A program made the position numbers and the translations under genes. DNA of 64,000 nucleotides from Hydractinia echinata (lineage: Eukaryota; Cnidaria; Hydrozoa; Anthoathecata; Hydractiniidae). Of this stretch, positions 42,546 to 53,035 are shown piece after piece. How positions within the stretch are numbered: the stretch's first letter is position 1; every line of letters begins with the position of its first letter. The notes beneath the pieces were generated by a model. The model ran no database searches and was not told the origin of the DNA. It was given only the letters and a program-made list of their open reading frames with translations. The DNA lies in NCBI GenBank assembly GCA_030067915.1, contig JASGCC010000122.1, forward strand, positions 930,001-994,000, given 5' to 3'.

Positions 42546-44238
42546 CACCCTCATCCCCAGGGCTTTTTTGACTTCTTGATATGAAAGATGACGTCGAAAA
42601 ATACCATGGTATCGTTGACCGGATTTTGAAATATGATTGGCTTTCACATTTTCGCATAATTATGATGATTTTTTTTCCTTAGTCAGCACTTTTTTTAGGT
42701 TAATAATGATGGTGCATGAAGCCGTAATCAATCAGTTTTGTAAACAAAACTTTATAAAGCCAGCAAAATTTATGAAAAACGTTTTGGTGTTACTTTGTTA
42801 GATTTATTAAAAAATAACTGACTCAGTCTTGGTTCTAGTAGTAGTAGTAGTAGTGTGAATTTTTTTCGGCAAACAGAGTTACAAGTTCGTTTATATATAC
42901 AAGTTCGTATCGTTTAAAAGTAAATAGAAAATATATACTACATACATCAGCTAGTAAAATAAAGATCTTAAACCATACGAAAAAATTTAAAAGACTGACT
43001 GGAGCTTACAGAAAGCAATTTTGCCTTATCACCAAGCCCCACCATAAGTTTCGTTAGAGTAAAGAGTTATTATTCCTTGTTGATGTTTAAAAGAAAGTAA
43101 CTTTGTACATTAAGAAAGAATAGTAGACTGCTGAAATAATAAAAGAACAGTCCTGTCTTTTTTTTAGCAAGTGTTTTTGTAGCTAGCTAAGCTAGCTAAA
43201 ACAAGGTTGTTAGTATGCTTAGCATAGTAGGTGATAAAAAACCTTCTGCAGACGTGCTGATAACAGTATTCATGCAGAGGCAGGCAAAATCAACCCACTC
43301 CACCTACAAGCTCAAAAAGACGCTGTATGTTAAAAAATTGTCACATTTGAAGTGAAATTTGGCGATTTTTTTATTGACAGAGTAGCTTTCTGTGATATAA
43401 GAAAATAGGAAACTGGGTTGCACCAATCAAGCATGACACATATTTTTATTTAGACCCTATCTGACAATTTAAATCATGAGAATTGCTCATTATGTTTTTT
43501 TCGTATCTTTGTCAAAATTGATATACTGTCAAAAATCGTTTATCCGTGTCCCTGAAAACGGCTAAATTCAAAAACATAGGAACTATGATAATAGTGGAAA
43601 TATTTTTTGACTAAAATTATAAAACCAACCTAAAAACATGTTATAGCAAGATTCAAGTCTTTATTTCAATTTTATTTTTAGCAAAGAGTATGGTTTCGAA
43701 CAAGAAGTATTCTTTTAGCCCACTTCACTGGGCACCTTAACAGCTATTTTTCCACTTTAAGAACATTTTTCCATGGAACAAAATGGACATGAACAGAACA
43801 GAAACCCCCAGCCCCTCCGGCTCTGCCGGGCCTGGTGCATGTACTCATACTTCTTTTCAGATTAAGGAGGTATTTTAAACAAGCTAAAAATATAGTTCTA
43901 GTAAAAATTCAAAAGTATTTTGAAATTTAGTTCTCGCACTAAATAATTCTTCAAAATATCCCTTAATGGTTCTGCTGTTTTACATAACAGAGTGTGTAAG
44001 GCAAGCTTTTATTAAATCTGAAGCTGTCTACATATATCCAGAAATTAGTCTGCCCTTCTCTTCACTTCCTTGTTTTTTTCATAGGATTCAAAACGCCACA
44101 AAAATAAAAACTTTTTCCATAAACTGGATTTGAAATCTAACAATAAACTATCTAAGTTCAGCAACAAAAATCTTTATTCAGGGAAGCTAGCTAAACTATA
44201 TTAAAGTATTATGTAACCTAACCCTGGGGTCGAGGGTG
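42546..44238. mobile_element. 1.7-kb non-autonomous TIR element, 10-bp TSD family
   Basis: The ends CACCCTCATCCCCAGGGC and ACCCTGGGGTCGAGGGTG are inverted, flanked by TTTTGGGCCC (42536-42545) and CTTTGGGCCC (44239-44248), a 10-bp duplication with one mismatch. No transposase frame is visible. Its segment at about 43510-43680 (AATTGATATACTGTCAAAAA, GATAATAG...ATTTTTTG) matches 51450-51610 in the larger family member. Confidence 0.8.
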
Positions 44239-44248
44239 CTTTGGGCCC

Positions 44249-44995
44249 GTGTAGTCCAATTTCCCAATTTTTTAGAATGTTACCCGAAAATCAGGAAAAT
44301 TGGATTTCGAGCACTTTTTTAGCGTTTTTTCATGCGAACTATGTAAAAACCGGAGAATATATTGAACAACTTTTATTTGGCTGTTACAAACTTTAAGCAG
44401 AATGTTAAAATTCCTTCTAGAACTAAAGTAATTAAATTTTAAGCAGATAGTTGTATTTCGGACGAATTTCAAGCTTTCAATGACAGAAAAAGTGTTATTT
44501 TTTTCCTTCATGACGTAGTATAAGTGTATCAAGTTTGTTTCAATTTGAAAAAGACTATCACAATTTTTAGAGGGGCTCTCCCAAATAAGGTTAAGAATTT
44601 CTCAATCTGCCATCGCCGACAGCCGAGTGGTCGCAGATCACACATTGCTGGCCATCCGAAAAATAGTTCTATTCAATAAACTGTTATTGGTTTAAACTCA
44701 GTAAATATAGGAAGCGTTACGAAAGTCCTTGTTGCGTTGGAGCCTACGCAAGATTTTTGTCAGCATTCTGCCAATTCCGTAAACAGAGCTTCTTGTTCGC
44801 TTTTTGATATGTATGTTGGCGCGAATAAAAAACTGAAGGAATAAGATTGAGTCGTTCGCATGGCTGCTTACCTGTTTGAGTTTGCTTAAGTTGGTGACAC
44901 TACGAACTACGCAGAGGTATTATGATTGTGACTAGTGTTGTAACGCGACAACAAGGATGGACAGAAACATCTATGATGGAGAGTTGTACATATGT
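44249..44995. other. Gene-free interval with tRNA-like A-box fragment
   Basis: No gene supported. At about 44615-44660 the sequence GCCGACAGCCGAGTGGTCGC resembles a Leu/Ser-type tRNA 5' half (A box), but no matching 3' half follows. It is probably a tRNA-derived fragment. Confidence 0.35.
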
Positions 44996-45345
44996 GGCGC
45001 CGTAGATTAGTGGTTATAGCTCTCGTACTCTGTGCGGGAGACCGGGGTTCGATTTCTCTTGACGGCGATTCAACATGGGCGAGTGAATGTTACCATAGCC
45101 CCGGGTTAACCCAAGCCATGTGAGGGAAATTGGGGAGATGGCACACTGTGTGGGCCGTTGGATGTTGCCGCGAGTTGTCTAGTAGAGCGCGGGTCCTAAT
45201 TGGGTCTGCGTAGCTCAAAATGAGCATTAAATACTCTAGGACTCTCCATCTAAGCCATGGCCCCTCCTGGAAATAATAGACAGGGTATATCCCTCGATAT
45301 TTGTGAGGCTAGCCATGTAAAATATGCACATCTATCTATAAAAGG
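44996..45345 (+). mobile_element. tRNA-derived SINE
   Basis: The head GGCGCCGTAGATTAGTGGTT has an A-box-like core, followed at the proper distance by the B-box-like GGGGTTCGATTTC, so it derives from a tRNA. The D-stem no longer pairs, so it is not a functional tRNA. A body of about 270 bp follows (GTGAGGGAAATTGGGGAGAT, TGGGCCGTTGGATGTTGCCG, AGCATTAAATACTCTAGGAC). The 3' boundary near CTATCTATAAAAGGG is approximate. Confidence 0.6.
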
Positions 45346-45375
45346 GTCATGAGTTGAAGAGAGTCAGTTGTTGTA

Positions 45376-45503
45376 TCTCTTTAATAATAGCCGTCGTCAG
45401 TCTGTCTGTGTGTCCGCGAAAGCCGCGTCCTGTTACGGAAACACGAAATGCGATATATAAAGGACGGGCGACTCAGTGGATTTTTCCACGGGTTAACGAC
45501 TAG
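45376..45503 (+). mobile_element. Short Helitron-like element with A/T flanks
   Basis: A|TCTCTTTAATAATAGCC at the left; hairpin GTGGATTTTTCCAC and GACTAG|T at the right. This satisfies all three Helitron terminal rules in 128 bp. Confidence 0.7.
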
Positions 45504-45629
45504 TCTATATTATAATACCCGTATGCGTCTGTCTGTCACGCAAAATGGTACCGCAAGTAGCGAGACGCACGCAATGCGATATAAAAAGAACGGGCGAACC
45601 CGTGGATTTTTCCACGGGCTACCGACTAT
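45504..45629 (+). mobile_element. Second Helitron-like element in tandem
   Basis: It begins TCTATATTATAATACCCGTA directly at the end of the previous copy and ends after the hairpin CCCGTGGATTTTTCCACGGG with CCGACTAT (G to T change in CTAG). Head-to-tail tandem arrays are a known Helitron habit. Confidence 0.55.
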
Positions 45630-45635
45630 GATATA

Positions 45636-46592
45636 CAAATGTGTTAATTTTAAATCTCGGAGCAGGAAAAACTGAAGCAATATTATTTGGTTCGAAAATT
45701 AACCTCTCTAAACAAAACAGCTCATTAAACGTAACCTATGGCTACCAAACTGCGAGGGTAACATCCACGTATAAATATCTTGGTGTACTTATCGAACCAA
45801 CATTGAATTTGAGCAGCAGCTTTGATTTAACGTATCAAAAAGCTTCCGGTAGATTACGTTTACTATATCGTATTCGACCGCTGACTACAGAAAAAGCTGC
45901 ATTGGCAATTTTTCAAACAATGATTCAACCAGTATTAACATATTGCGGATTTGTTCACCTTAAGAAATCTCAGACACAACTACTCAAACTCCAATCTTTA
46001 CATAGACGAGCAACTTCAATTATTGGAAATCAATTCTTGACACCACCTGATACTGTCAATGTAATAAAAATGCGAGCTTGTAATTTCATTCGCCGTTGCT
46101 TGGACAACGATGTGTGTGAAAATTTTAAAAATTATTTCGCAGAAACAAACCACACAAGAAACACACGTAACAACAAAAATAGCTTGAAATTACCTAATCT
46201 TCGTTTGGAATATGCTCGTGGAGCTTTCTGTTACACTGGAGCACATATTTACACTCCCGTTGGACATTAGAAAATGTGAATCATACAATATTTTAAGTCG
46301 CAACTGAGAGAATATTATCTGCGTATTATTTTTTTTTGTTTTTCGTCTTGATCAACTCAGTTTTTCTAGTGTGGTATTTTGGTTTTTAGCCTTTTTGTCT
46401 GTGTGTTTTCTGCTGTTTATATATTTATACTCACCGTTTTTATTGTAGCTACATTTACATTTTCTTGTTTTATTGTTACTAATATTTTTTATCCTATTTA
46501 CTTCAAGGACCCATGTTGATAACAGACTATATAATGTCTGAAATGTCCATCCTTGTAAAACATTCGTCAAATAAATAAATAAATAAATAAAA
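45636..46592 (+). mobile_element. 5'-truncated LINE with reverse-transcriptase C-terminal part
   Basis: An open frame from about 45644 to 46270 encodes the end of a non-LTR reverse transcriptase: LGAGKTEAILFGS, then YKYLGVLIEPTLNLSSSFD, the thumb-like KASGRLRLLYRIRPLT and QPVLTYCGF. There is no endonuclease or catalytic YADD part, so the copy is 5'-truncated, the usual fate of LINEs. About 300 bp of 3' untranslated sequence ends in a (TAAA)n tail at 46570-46592. Style fits CR1/Jockey-like clades, but the clade is not certain. The frame is intact over 200 residues, suggesting a fairly young insertion. Confidence 0.82.
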
Positions 46593-48094
46593 ATGAACAA
46601 CATAAAAACTAGCTACACCGTATCATGGGAAGAATATATTAATGACATAGAATCATCCCCCCCCCCCTTCTTGGACTTTAAATCCCCTCAAATATCAACT
46701 TTCCCTAAAAGTAAAACAGCAAATAAAGCAAATAAATAAAGCTACGTAGTGAGAAGTGTTAAAGTATCTACATAGACAATTTCGAGTTGTTCGAGTGGTT
46801 AACTTAGACATTGATACTTTCGCTAAACCAAAAAACATAAACAAGAAACGGTTCTTCATCTCAAGCGGTTGCTTCTCTGGTTTCTATGAAATGTAAAAGT
46901 TTTAACTTGTGAAATAATTTCTTAGTTGCTTAACTTAGTTGCTACTTACCAGGACTAACAGTAGTAATTTGAATACATTTAATACGTTTTTATTGTTGAG
47001 TAACACCCTCAAGAAGAAGAACATGCCTTAAGTATTTGGAAAATACTTTTAGGTATTAAGTGCTCGGCAGATCACAAGGGTGCTGTCGTACTATATCAGC
47101 CGATCAACAATTCGCGCGTTAAAAAACAAAATATCATCATGTAGACACATCATTAAGACAGTGGTAGTGATATACACCTATTTAAACCCAAACAAACAAA
47201 CAAACAGTTTTCCAGTCAAAATCGACAACAGAATGATAAAAATTACAGTAGACTCTGGCAGTACAAGAAGCGTTATTAATTCAAAAAACGCAGACAAATG
47301 TTTAGTGACATTTTTATGCAGGTAGCCTTTGCCTAAAATAAGATTTCAAACCAACATGGAATTTAGTCGTGTTTACATGGCGTTTTTCATATTGATATTA
47401 GGATCGTGCGAACTGCGCATGAATTTGTACACATGCGCAATGGTTTTATTTTGGATAAATTGTGTTTACATGAACATTCTGAGGGCGAAGTGAAATTTGA
47501 TGTCGGTATGGAATTTGTTTTGCCCGAAACCGTCTAAACATTAGTGAAGACCAGAAGACCAGTTTTTATATCGCCCTAATTGAAACTTTATGCAAAGGTT
47601 GCTTAAGAAAAATTAGGTGCAAACAGTTACCGACAATGCAAACTTTCAATCAAAGGAGCCTTCAAAATAACAATTTCATTCAATAAATAATTCTATAAAA
47701 TATGAGATCGTGCCGTTGAAAATAGGTGTGGTCTACCACTGTTCAGAATTTTTTAAAAACTATTTTTTTTTTAACTTCAAAATTATAAAAAATCGACTAC
47801 AAAAAGTTTCAAGGGCATTCATTTAACTGTATGGTAACTCTGATCTTTGCCAAATAATAAAAAAAGTTCAATAATAAACACAAAAAAAATTAAAATAAAA
47901 AAAAAGTAACATAAACATTAAAAAAGTGTCAAAAATCAATTCATGGCCGCACGTTGCTAAACTGTCATCTTTCTATTCAAGCTCATAAGTTCTCACAGTA
48001 GGATCTCGTAATCGGCGATTTCTTCGCCTTTCACGTCTACCAAATTATTTTCAATTTTTTATTTTAACGGAACACGACGAGAGTGAAACAATAA
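46593..48094. other. Gene-free interval with retropepsin relic
   Basis: Contains the aspartic-protease-like fragment described separately, a 12-C run at about 46659, and an A-rich zone at 47860-47930. No host gene is supported. Confidence 0.4.
47209..47325 (+). pseudogene. Retropepsin-like aspartic protease fragment
   Basis: The frame reads FPVKIDNRMIKITVDSGSTR and continues SVINSKNADKC before a stop. DSG-(S/T) following a short hydrophobic strand is the active-site signature of retroviral-type proteases in LTR retrotransposons. Nothing recognisable as reverse transcriptase or LTR is nearby, so it is an orphan fragment of an old Gypsy- or Pao-like element. Confidence 0.5.
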
Positions 48095-48337
48095 GTCAGG
48101 TGACTTATTCCACGAGTCTTTAAAGTTTATGTAGAAAATAATGACATCATCATTGCAGCCTAAGGTGCTGATGTGTTTAGGTTTATTATGGTAAAAAACG
48201 CGAAAAAATAACACTTCCCGCGTTTTAAATAACACTTCCCGCGTTTTAAACCTAAACACATCAACACCTGAGGCTGCAATGACGATGTCATTATTTTCTA
48301 CACGAACTTTATGGGGTCGTGGAATAAGTCACTTGAC
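48095..48337. mobile_element. 243-bp foldback element
   Basis: The arms start GTCAGGTGACTTATTCCACG and end CGTGGAATAAGTCACTTGAC and pair over about 105 bp with few mismatches (TGACATCATCATTGCAGCCT against AGGCTGCAATGACGATGTCA). The loop contains AACACTTCCCGCGTTTTAAA twice. No clear target duplication was found. Confidence 0.75.
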
Positions 48338-48451
48338 AAATTAGTTTGTAACTTTTAAAATTTAAAGAGCAACAGTTGTAATAAAAGGTTTTTTTTATAA
48401 TTATTGTTTTATAACACACCAAGGCGCACCAGTCAGCACTCCTGTGCAGAT

Positions 48452-48509
48452 ACTTTCCGATTCATTGTACTACCTAAGAAACTTTCCGATTCATTGTACT
48501 ACCTAAGAA
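48452..48509. repeat. Exact 29-bp tandem duplication
   Basis: ACTTTCCGATTCATTGTACT plus nine further bases occur twice head to tail (48452-48480 and 48481-48509) without a mismatch. A recent replication slip is the simplest cause. Confidence 0.9.
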
Positions 48510-48788
48510 GTATTTACGGAGGAGGGCTTAAGTACACATGTTGTTTATAGCATCAAGTTTCAATATCTTCAATATCACAGATTTTATGAAAGAAATCAAG
48601 CAATGAATTTTACAATCAAATTGTGTTGAATTACTCCAGGAAAGAATTTTAATTGTTTCAATCACATAGAAATTTGATTGTGCACGATTTTGTTTAAAAA
48701 GTATAGTTTGAGCAGAATAAAGGTAAGATAATGAAATATCTTTCTGGTCGTATAGAACATTTTCAAATCGTTAAATGTGAAGTTCAGT

Positions 48789-48993
48789 TCGCTGATAATA
48801 ATAGCCGTATTTTTCTGTTCATACGTCAAAAGTGATGTTACGGAACGCACGGAGTATGTGAAGGATGCGGGGAATATTCCCGTTGATCTGTCTGCGATGT
48901 AAAGAATAGCCCATCTTATTAATACCCGTATTTTGTTCGAAATGATACCTAAACCCCTACTTTGTGCCAAGTATTCAGACGGCTAAAGACTAG
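48789..48993 (+). mobile_element. Helitron-like element
   Basis: It begins TCGCTGATAATAATAGCCGT and ends CGGCTAAAGACTAG. Inside, TTATTAATACCCGTATTTTG at 48918 looks like the start of a second copy, so this is probably two merged or nested copies. A third start-like sequence (TTGTATTAACAGTCGTCTGT) follows at 48997. Confidence 0.5.
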
Positions 48994-49873
48994 ACTTTGT
49001 ATTAACAGTCGTCTGTCTGTCTGTTCAAAATGGTCGCGGTGAAGACGGAAAAAATCGGAAATCGCGTTTTCTTAGTACGCTATTTTAAATGTGAATTCTC
49101 AAAATATTAATTGCTGATTCCCTCTATGATGACGATATAAGGTTCTGGTGATTGCAACATGCTTAGATCTTCTTTAACCTTCCATTAAAAGTGCATTATT
49201 TTGATCAACATTTTTAGCTACATTTTCACACAATAGAGGCAACGGATACAAAAAATTCTAAACATTCTTTTGTATGGACGGGTCATTGCGGACTTTATCA
49301 AAATTTAAATGACGGATTTTTTCCAATGGGTGTTGTAATAAATCTCTGCGTTAATATATTCTTCAAGCCAATATTGTGGAAAAGTTCGAGTGCTCATTTT
49401 TACAACTTTCTGATTAGGAAACATATTTGGCGAAGTTGCATGTTTTGGGCAAAATAAATATGTTTTTTAATTAACATGCTCTAATGTGAGTTGATTTAGA
49501 TAAACAATTTGAATGCTGGGGTGATACAAATTTACAAATTTACCAGCAAATGGCAATTTTTCCCCTTTTTTTGAAAAATAGAACAGTTAAATGTCTTTGG
49601 GCGAACAAATAAATAAGAGACAAGCTTTGTCTTATATCTCGAGTATAAGTATGTTCACGAGTTAACTCTTGAATGAGCATGTGATTTTAACCTAGTGTTT
49701 CTTAAAATCGTGTTGACTTTTCGTAAAAACTGCATAACTTTTAATAAGTTGAAAATTGAACAAAATTGATGACATGGCAAATTTAGCCACTTCGGTGGCA
49801 ACCATCTTCAATTTTGGCCAAATACACGATTTTTTTTATAAAGAAACTTAGGATTTTATTCAGATCTTAAAGT
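48994..49873. other. Gene-free interval
   Basis: AT-rich sequence with fragments of the Helitron-like repeat (GTCGTCTGTCTGTCTGTTC near 49007, AGAGGCAACGGATACAAAAA near 49230). No gene supported. Confidence 0.4.
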
Positions 49874-52719
49874 CAACCTCGTCCCCAGGGCATCTTGTAT
49901 CTTTTCCGACCCCGGGACGGCGATACGAACATGGCCCTGGAGGAGGCCTCGTCACGTGACCCTCCAATACACAGTTTTTCTGTGTGTAATATTTAATGAG
50001 ATTTGTCTCAATTAACCAAAGTTTTATATATAACCTTGCAGAGCTAAGCGAGCTCGGCGTTTTACGTCACAGATAGGTGCGGCGAGTTTGTTTTGATTCC
50101 TCTCATAAATTCACTTTTAAAGTTTTGCGAGAAACATTTTGAGAAATTCGCTAAGATGGGCACGCAACACACAAACTGCTCGCATATTGCCCTTGATTGT
50201 TTTCTGAATGTATAAATATACAATCATGTTATTTAGGCTGCTGTTTACTTGAAGAAATTCAAGCAATTTAGTTATGTGTATTTTGCTGAATTGGTTGGCT
50301 AGCAAGCACTGGGTTGCAAAACTTGTAGCTAGGTGAAACTTGGAAATTGGTAAATGATTTGCTCACCTGACCATAGCACTTCGTTGGTTCTCTAAGGTGC
50401 AAATATGGCTACATAATTTTCAAATGGTCGTGTCATTCTAGGTGCCTGACTGAAAGTAGCTAGGCAGAAATTTAACTTCCTATTAACATTTACATTTTTT
50501 ATTCATTTTGGCTGAACTTTAGAATTCTCATTAACTGTAAAGTTCATATCTGTGTCTGCATCACTGCTTTTATATGATGACCAAGATTTTGCTGTACGAA
50601 TCCCAAATTGCATTTTTATTATTTTTTTGCACAAAATTTATTTAAACAATAGTTAACTGAAACTGAATTCGTATATGGTGGACTGACCGCTTGCGGTTAT
50701 ATTGGGTGAAAAAGGCTTCAAAAAAGTATTTACTTTAGAAGACTTTTTTGCTTTTACATTTTGTGGCCTTAACATTTCCAGAAACCCACCCATTACCTGA
50801 CAAATTCCTCTTTTTCTTTTCCTAATGACATGTTTTTAAAACGCCTTACAGCTTTTTTATATTTTACTCAACAATCTCACATTTTATTGCACACACAGAT
50901 ATACAAAAACAAGGGTTTTTTTGTTTAAAACATAAATAATCCAGCATTTTGCTGGTTTGAAAATTGAAATCGAGTCCACATGTGATCTATTTTGTCGATT
51001 CAATGTATCACTGCCTTAATAGTTTAGAAAGAATTGGTATACGACTTTACCAACAGTAAAGTATTGCTACCTTAAAATAAAAAAATGTTTGGGGAATAAT
51101 TTTTTGAGGTAATTTTTGGGGGGATTTTGGACAAAAATTAGTTCCATAAAGTCACACTTTTTAGAGCTCATCAAAATTCTGCTGCTGCTCAAAAAACTTT
51201 TTAATTGATATATACATCTATTTACTGTTATCATTCTGCTTGGAAAATATTTAAAATGCCAAACTAGCTAGCCGTGAAGATTAATTCAGTATTCTCATAA
51301 GAGCATCCAATCACAAAAATATATCAGCAAAAAGACATTCTTTGCAACTAAATTTTTCGTTTACTGGCATAATTTTAGGTTGAATCTTATCTGACCAATT
51401 CCTGAGGTTAGAATAGCTTTTAAAATTTTCTGAACCTGTATCTTAGTCAAAATTGATATGCTGTCAAAAACGGCTTATCGGCGTCTCTGCAAAGGGCTTA
51501 ATTCTGAAACTCAAAAAGTATGATGATAATAGAACTATTTTTTGGCTCAATTTCATCAAACCATATCATACCAAATCTCAAGTCAATATTTTAATTTTTA
51601 CTGAAGTTATGGGACGCTATATATACTATATACTCGGTTTAGACTTTTGTTATTCTTTATGTTCACTGCTTTGTAATTAGTATTAAAACTCTTGAGATAA
51701 TATGTCAAAGTGGTGAGCTGTTCAATATCTACCACTATATTCAGTACATCCTGGATTTAACCATATGCCAGATTGAGCGCTCAATCAAAGTGTGACTTAA
51801 AATTTGATTGAGTTCGATTTTCTGAAATTGTTAAAAAAGGCCTAGCAAGAATCAGTTTAAGAAAATCTTCCTACCTTTTCTCTTCCTCAAAATGGCTGTG
51901 TAATTTTTTGATGCCTCGTGTAAAATTATCTTTTATCGGATTGGTCTAAAAGTACTCCATAACAAGTTTCAAGTCAATAACTTTATTTTTTTACCGAAGT
52001 TATTGCACTTTGAAGTTTCTTGAATTAGGCCGGGTAAATGTGCAGTCAATGATAAAATGGCTCCGACGGTTAACCTACTGGCTTTTTATATTTTTATGGT
52101 AACCAAAGCATATAAAGTAATAAAACATGCCCACTAATAACAACCTGATATAATTTAAAACGTAATGATACATATATTTTTAAAAAAAATCATTTTCGAT
52201 ATTTTGTGCAAAATTATTTTGTCCATAAAGGACATGGGCAGCACTAGGTCTCTCAGCTAGTAATTTTATGTACCGTCATTCTTTGCATAAAGTTGCAAAT
52301 TAAACCTGTCCACTTGGAAACAAGTTCAGTTTCTTTCTTTTGTTCTTATCTTGATAGTTTGCTAGGTAGCTACTTTTCTAGTTTTATTAAACTTTCCCAG
52401 CTATTGAAATATTTCCATGTAAGCAGTATTACTTTATGATGTCTTATTTTATACTCTAATTGCTTAGTAATGCTTTTTATTAAATTTTTCACTTTGAAAA
52501 AACATGATACTGATACAGCTTCTCCGCCATTTTAATACGAACAGCTTCCTCCTGTTCGTCACAGACTCGCCGCCTCGCCAAAATGTTTTGTATGACGCAA
52601 TAATTATGTGACATATCCGCGCCAATCAGGTTTCATATCGGACCAGCCTCCTCCAGGGCCATGTTCGTATCGCCGTCCCGGGGTCAGAAAAGATACAAGA
52701 TGCCCTGGGGACGAGGTTG
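49874..52719. mobile_element. 2.8-kb non-autonomous TIR element, 10-bp TSD family
   Basis: Inverted repeats of about 75 bp start CAACCTCGTCCCCAGGGCAT at the left and end ATGCCCTGGGGACGAGGTTG at the right, with matching CCGGGACGGCGATACGAACA inside. The flanks ATCTTAAAGT (left) and ATCTTAAGTG (right) are a near-duplicate of about 10 bp. No transposase frame was seen across the interior. It shares termini with 41898 and 42546 and interior sequence with 42546. Confidence 0.82.
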
Positions 52720-53035
52720 ATCTTAAGTGCCTTATATTTTAGTCAACATTTAGATCTGAGGCTGCTTAATGGTTGCTTAATTATTTTATTCAACTAGCTA
52801 ATTTTCGTAATTGTAAGGGTAAAAGAATAAAAGAAGTCATATTTTTGGAAATAAACTGTCTTTTGTTTTGAAAGCGTGTCTCTTTCTATCTGTTTTCGCA
52901 ACAAATATTTTTTTTATGTTGCTTGTGCTTATATTTGTATAGAACTGAAGTTGCTTAATAATTTTTTCAAAGTCAGTTTAGTTGCTTCTCTTGTACGACA
53001 AAATGTAAAAAAAAGAAACAATTTATAAAGGAAAA
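52720..53035. other. Upstream region of the cGAS-like gene
   Basis: Between the right end of the 2.8-kb element and the ATG at 53036 there are only 316 bp, so that transposon abuts the promoter. No clear TATA box was recognised. Confidence 0.4.

Noticed and set aside
45001..45070. A genuine tRNA gene at the SINE head.
   Set aside because: The D-stem does not pair and position 33 of the anticodon loop is not T. The long attached body fits a SINE.
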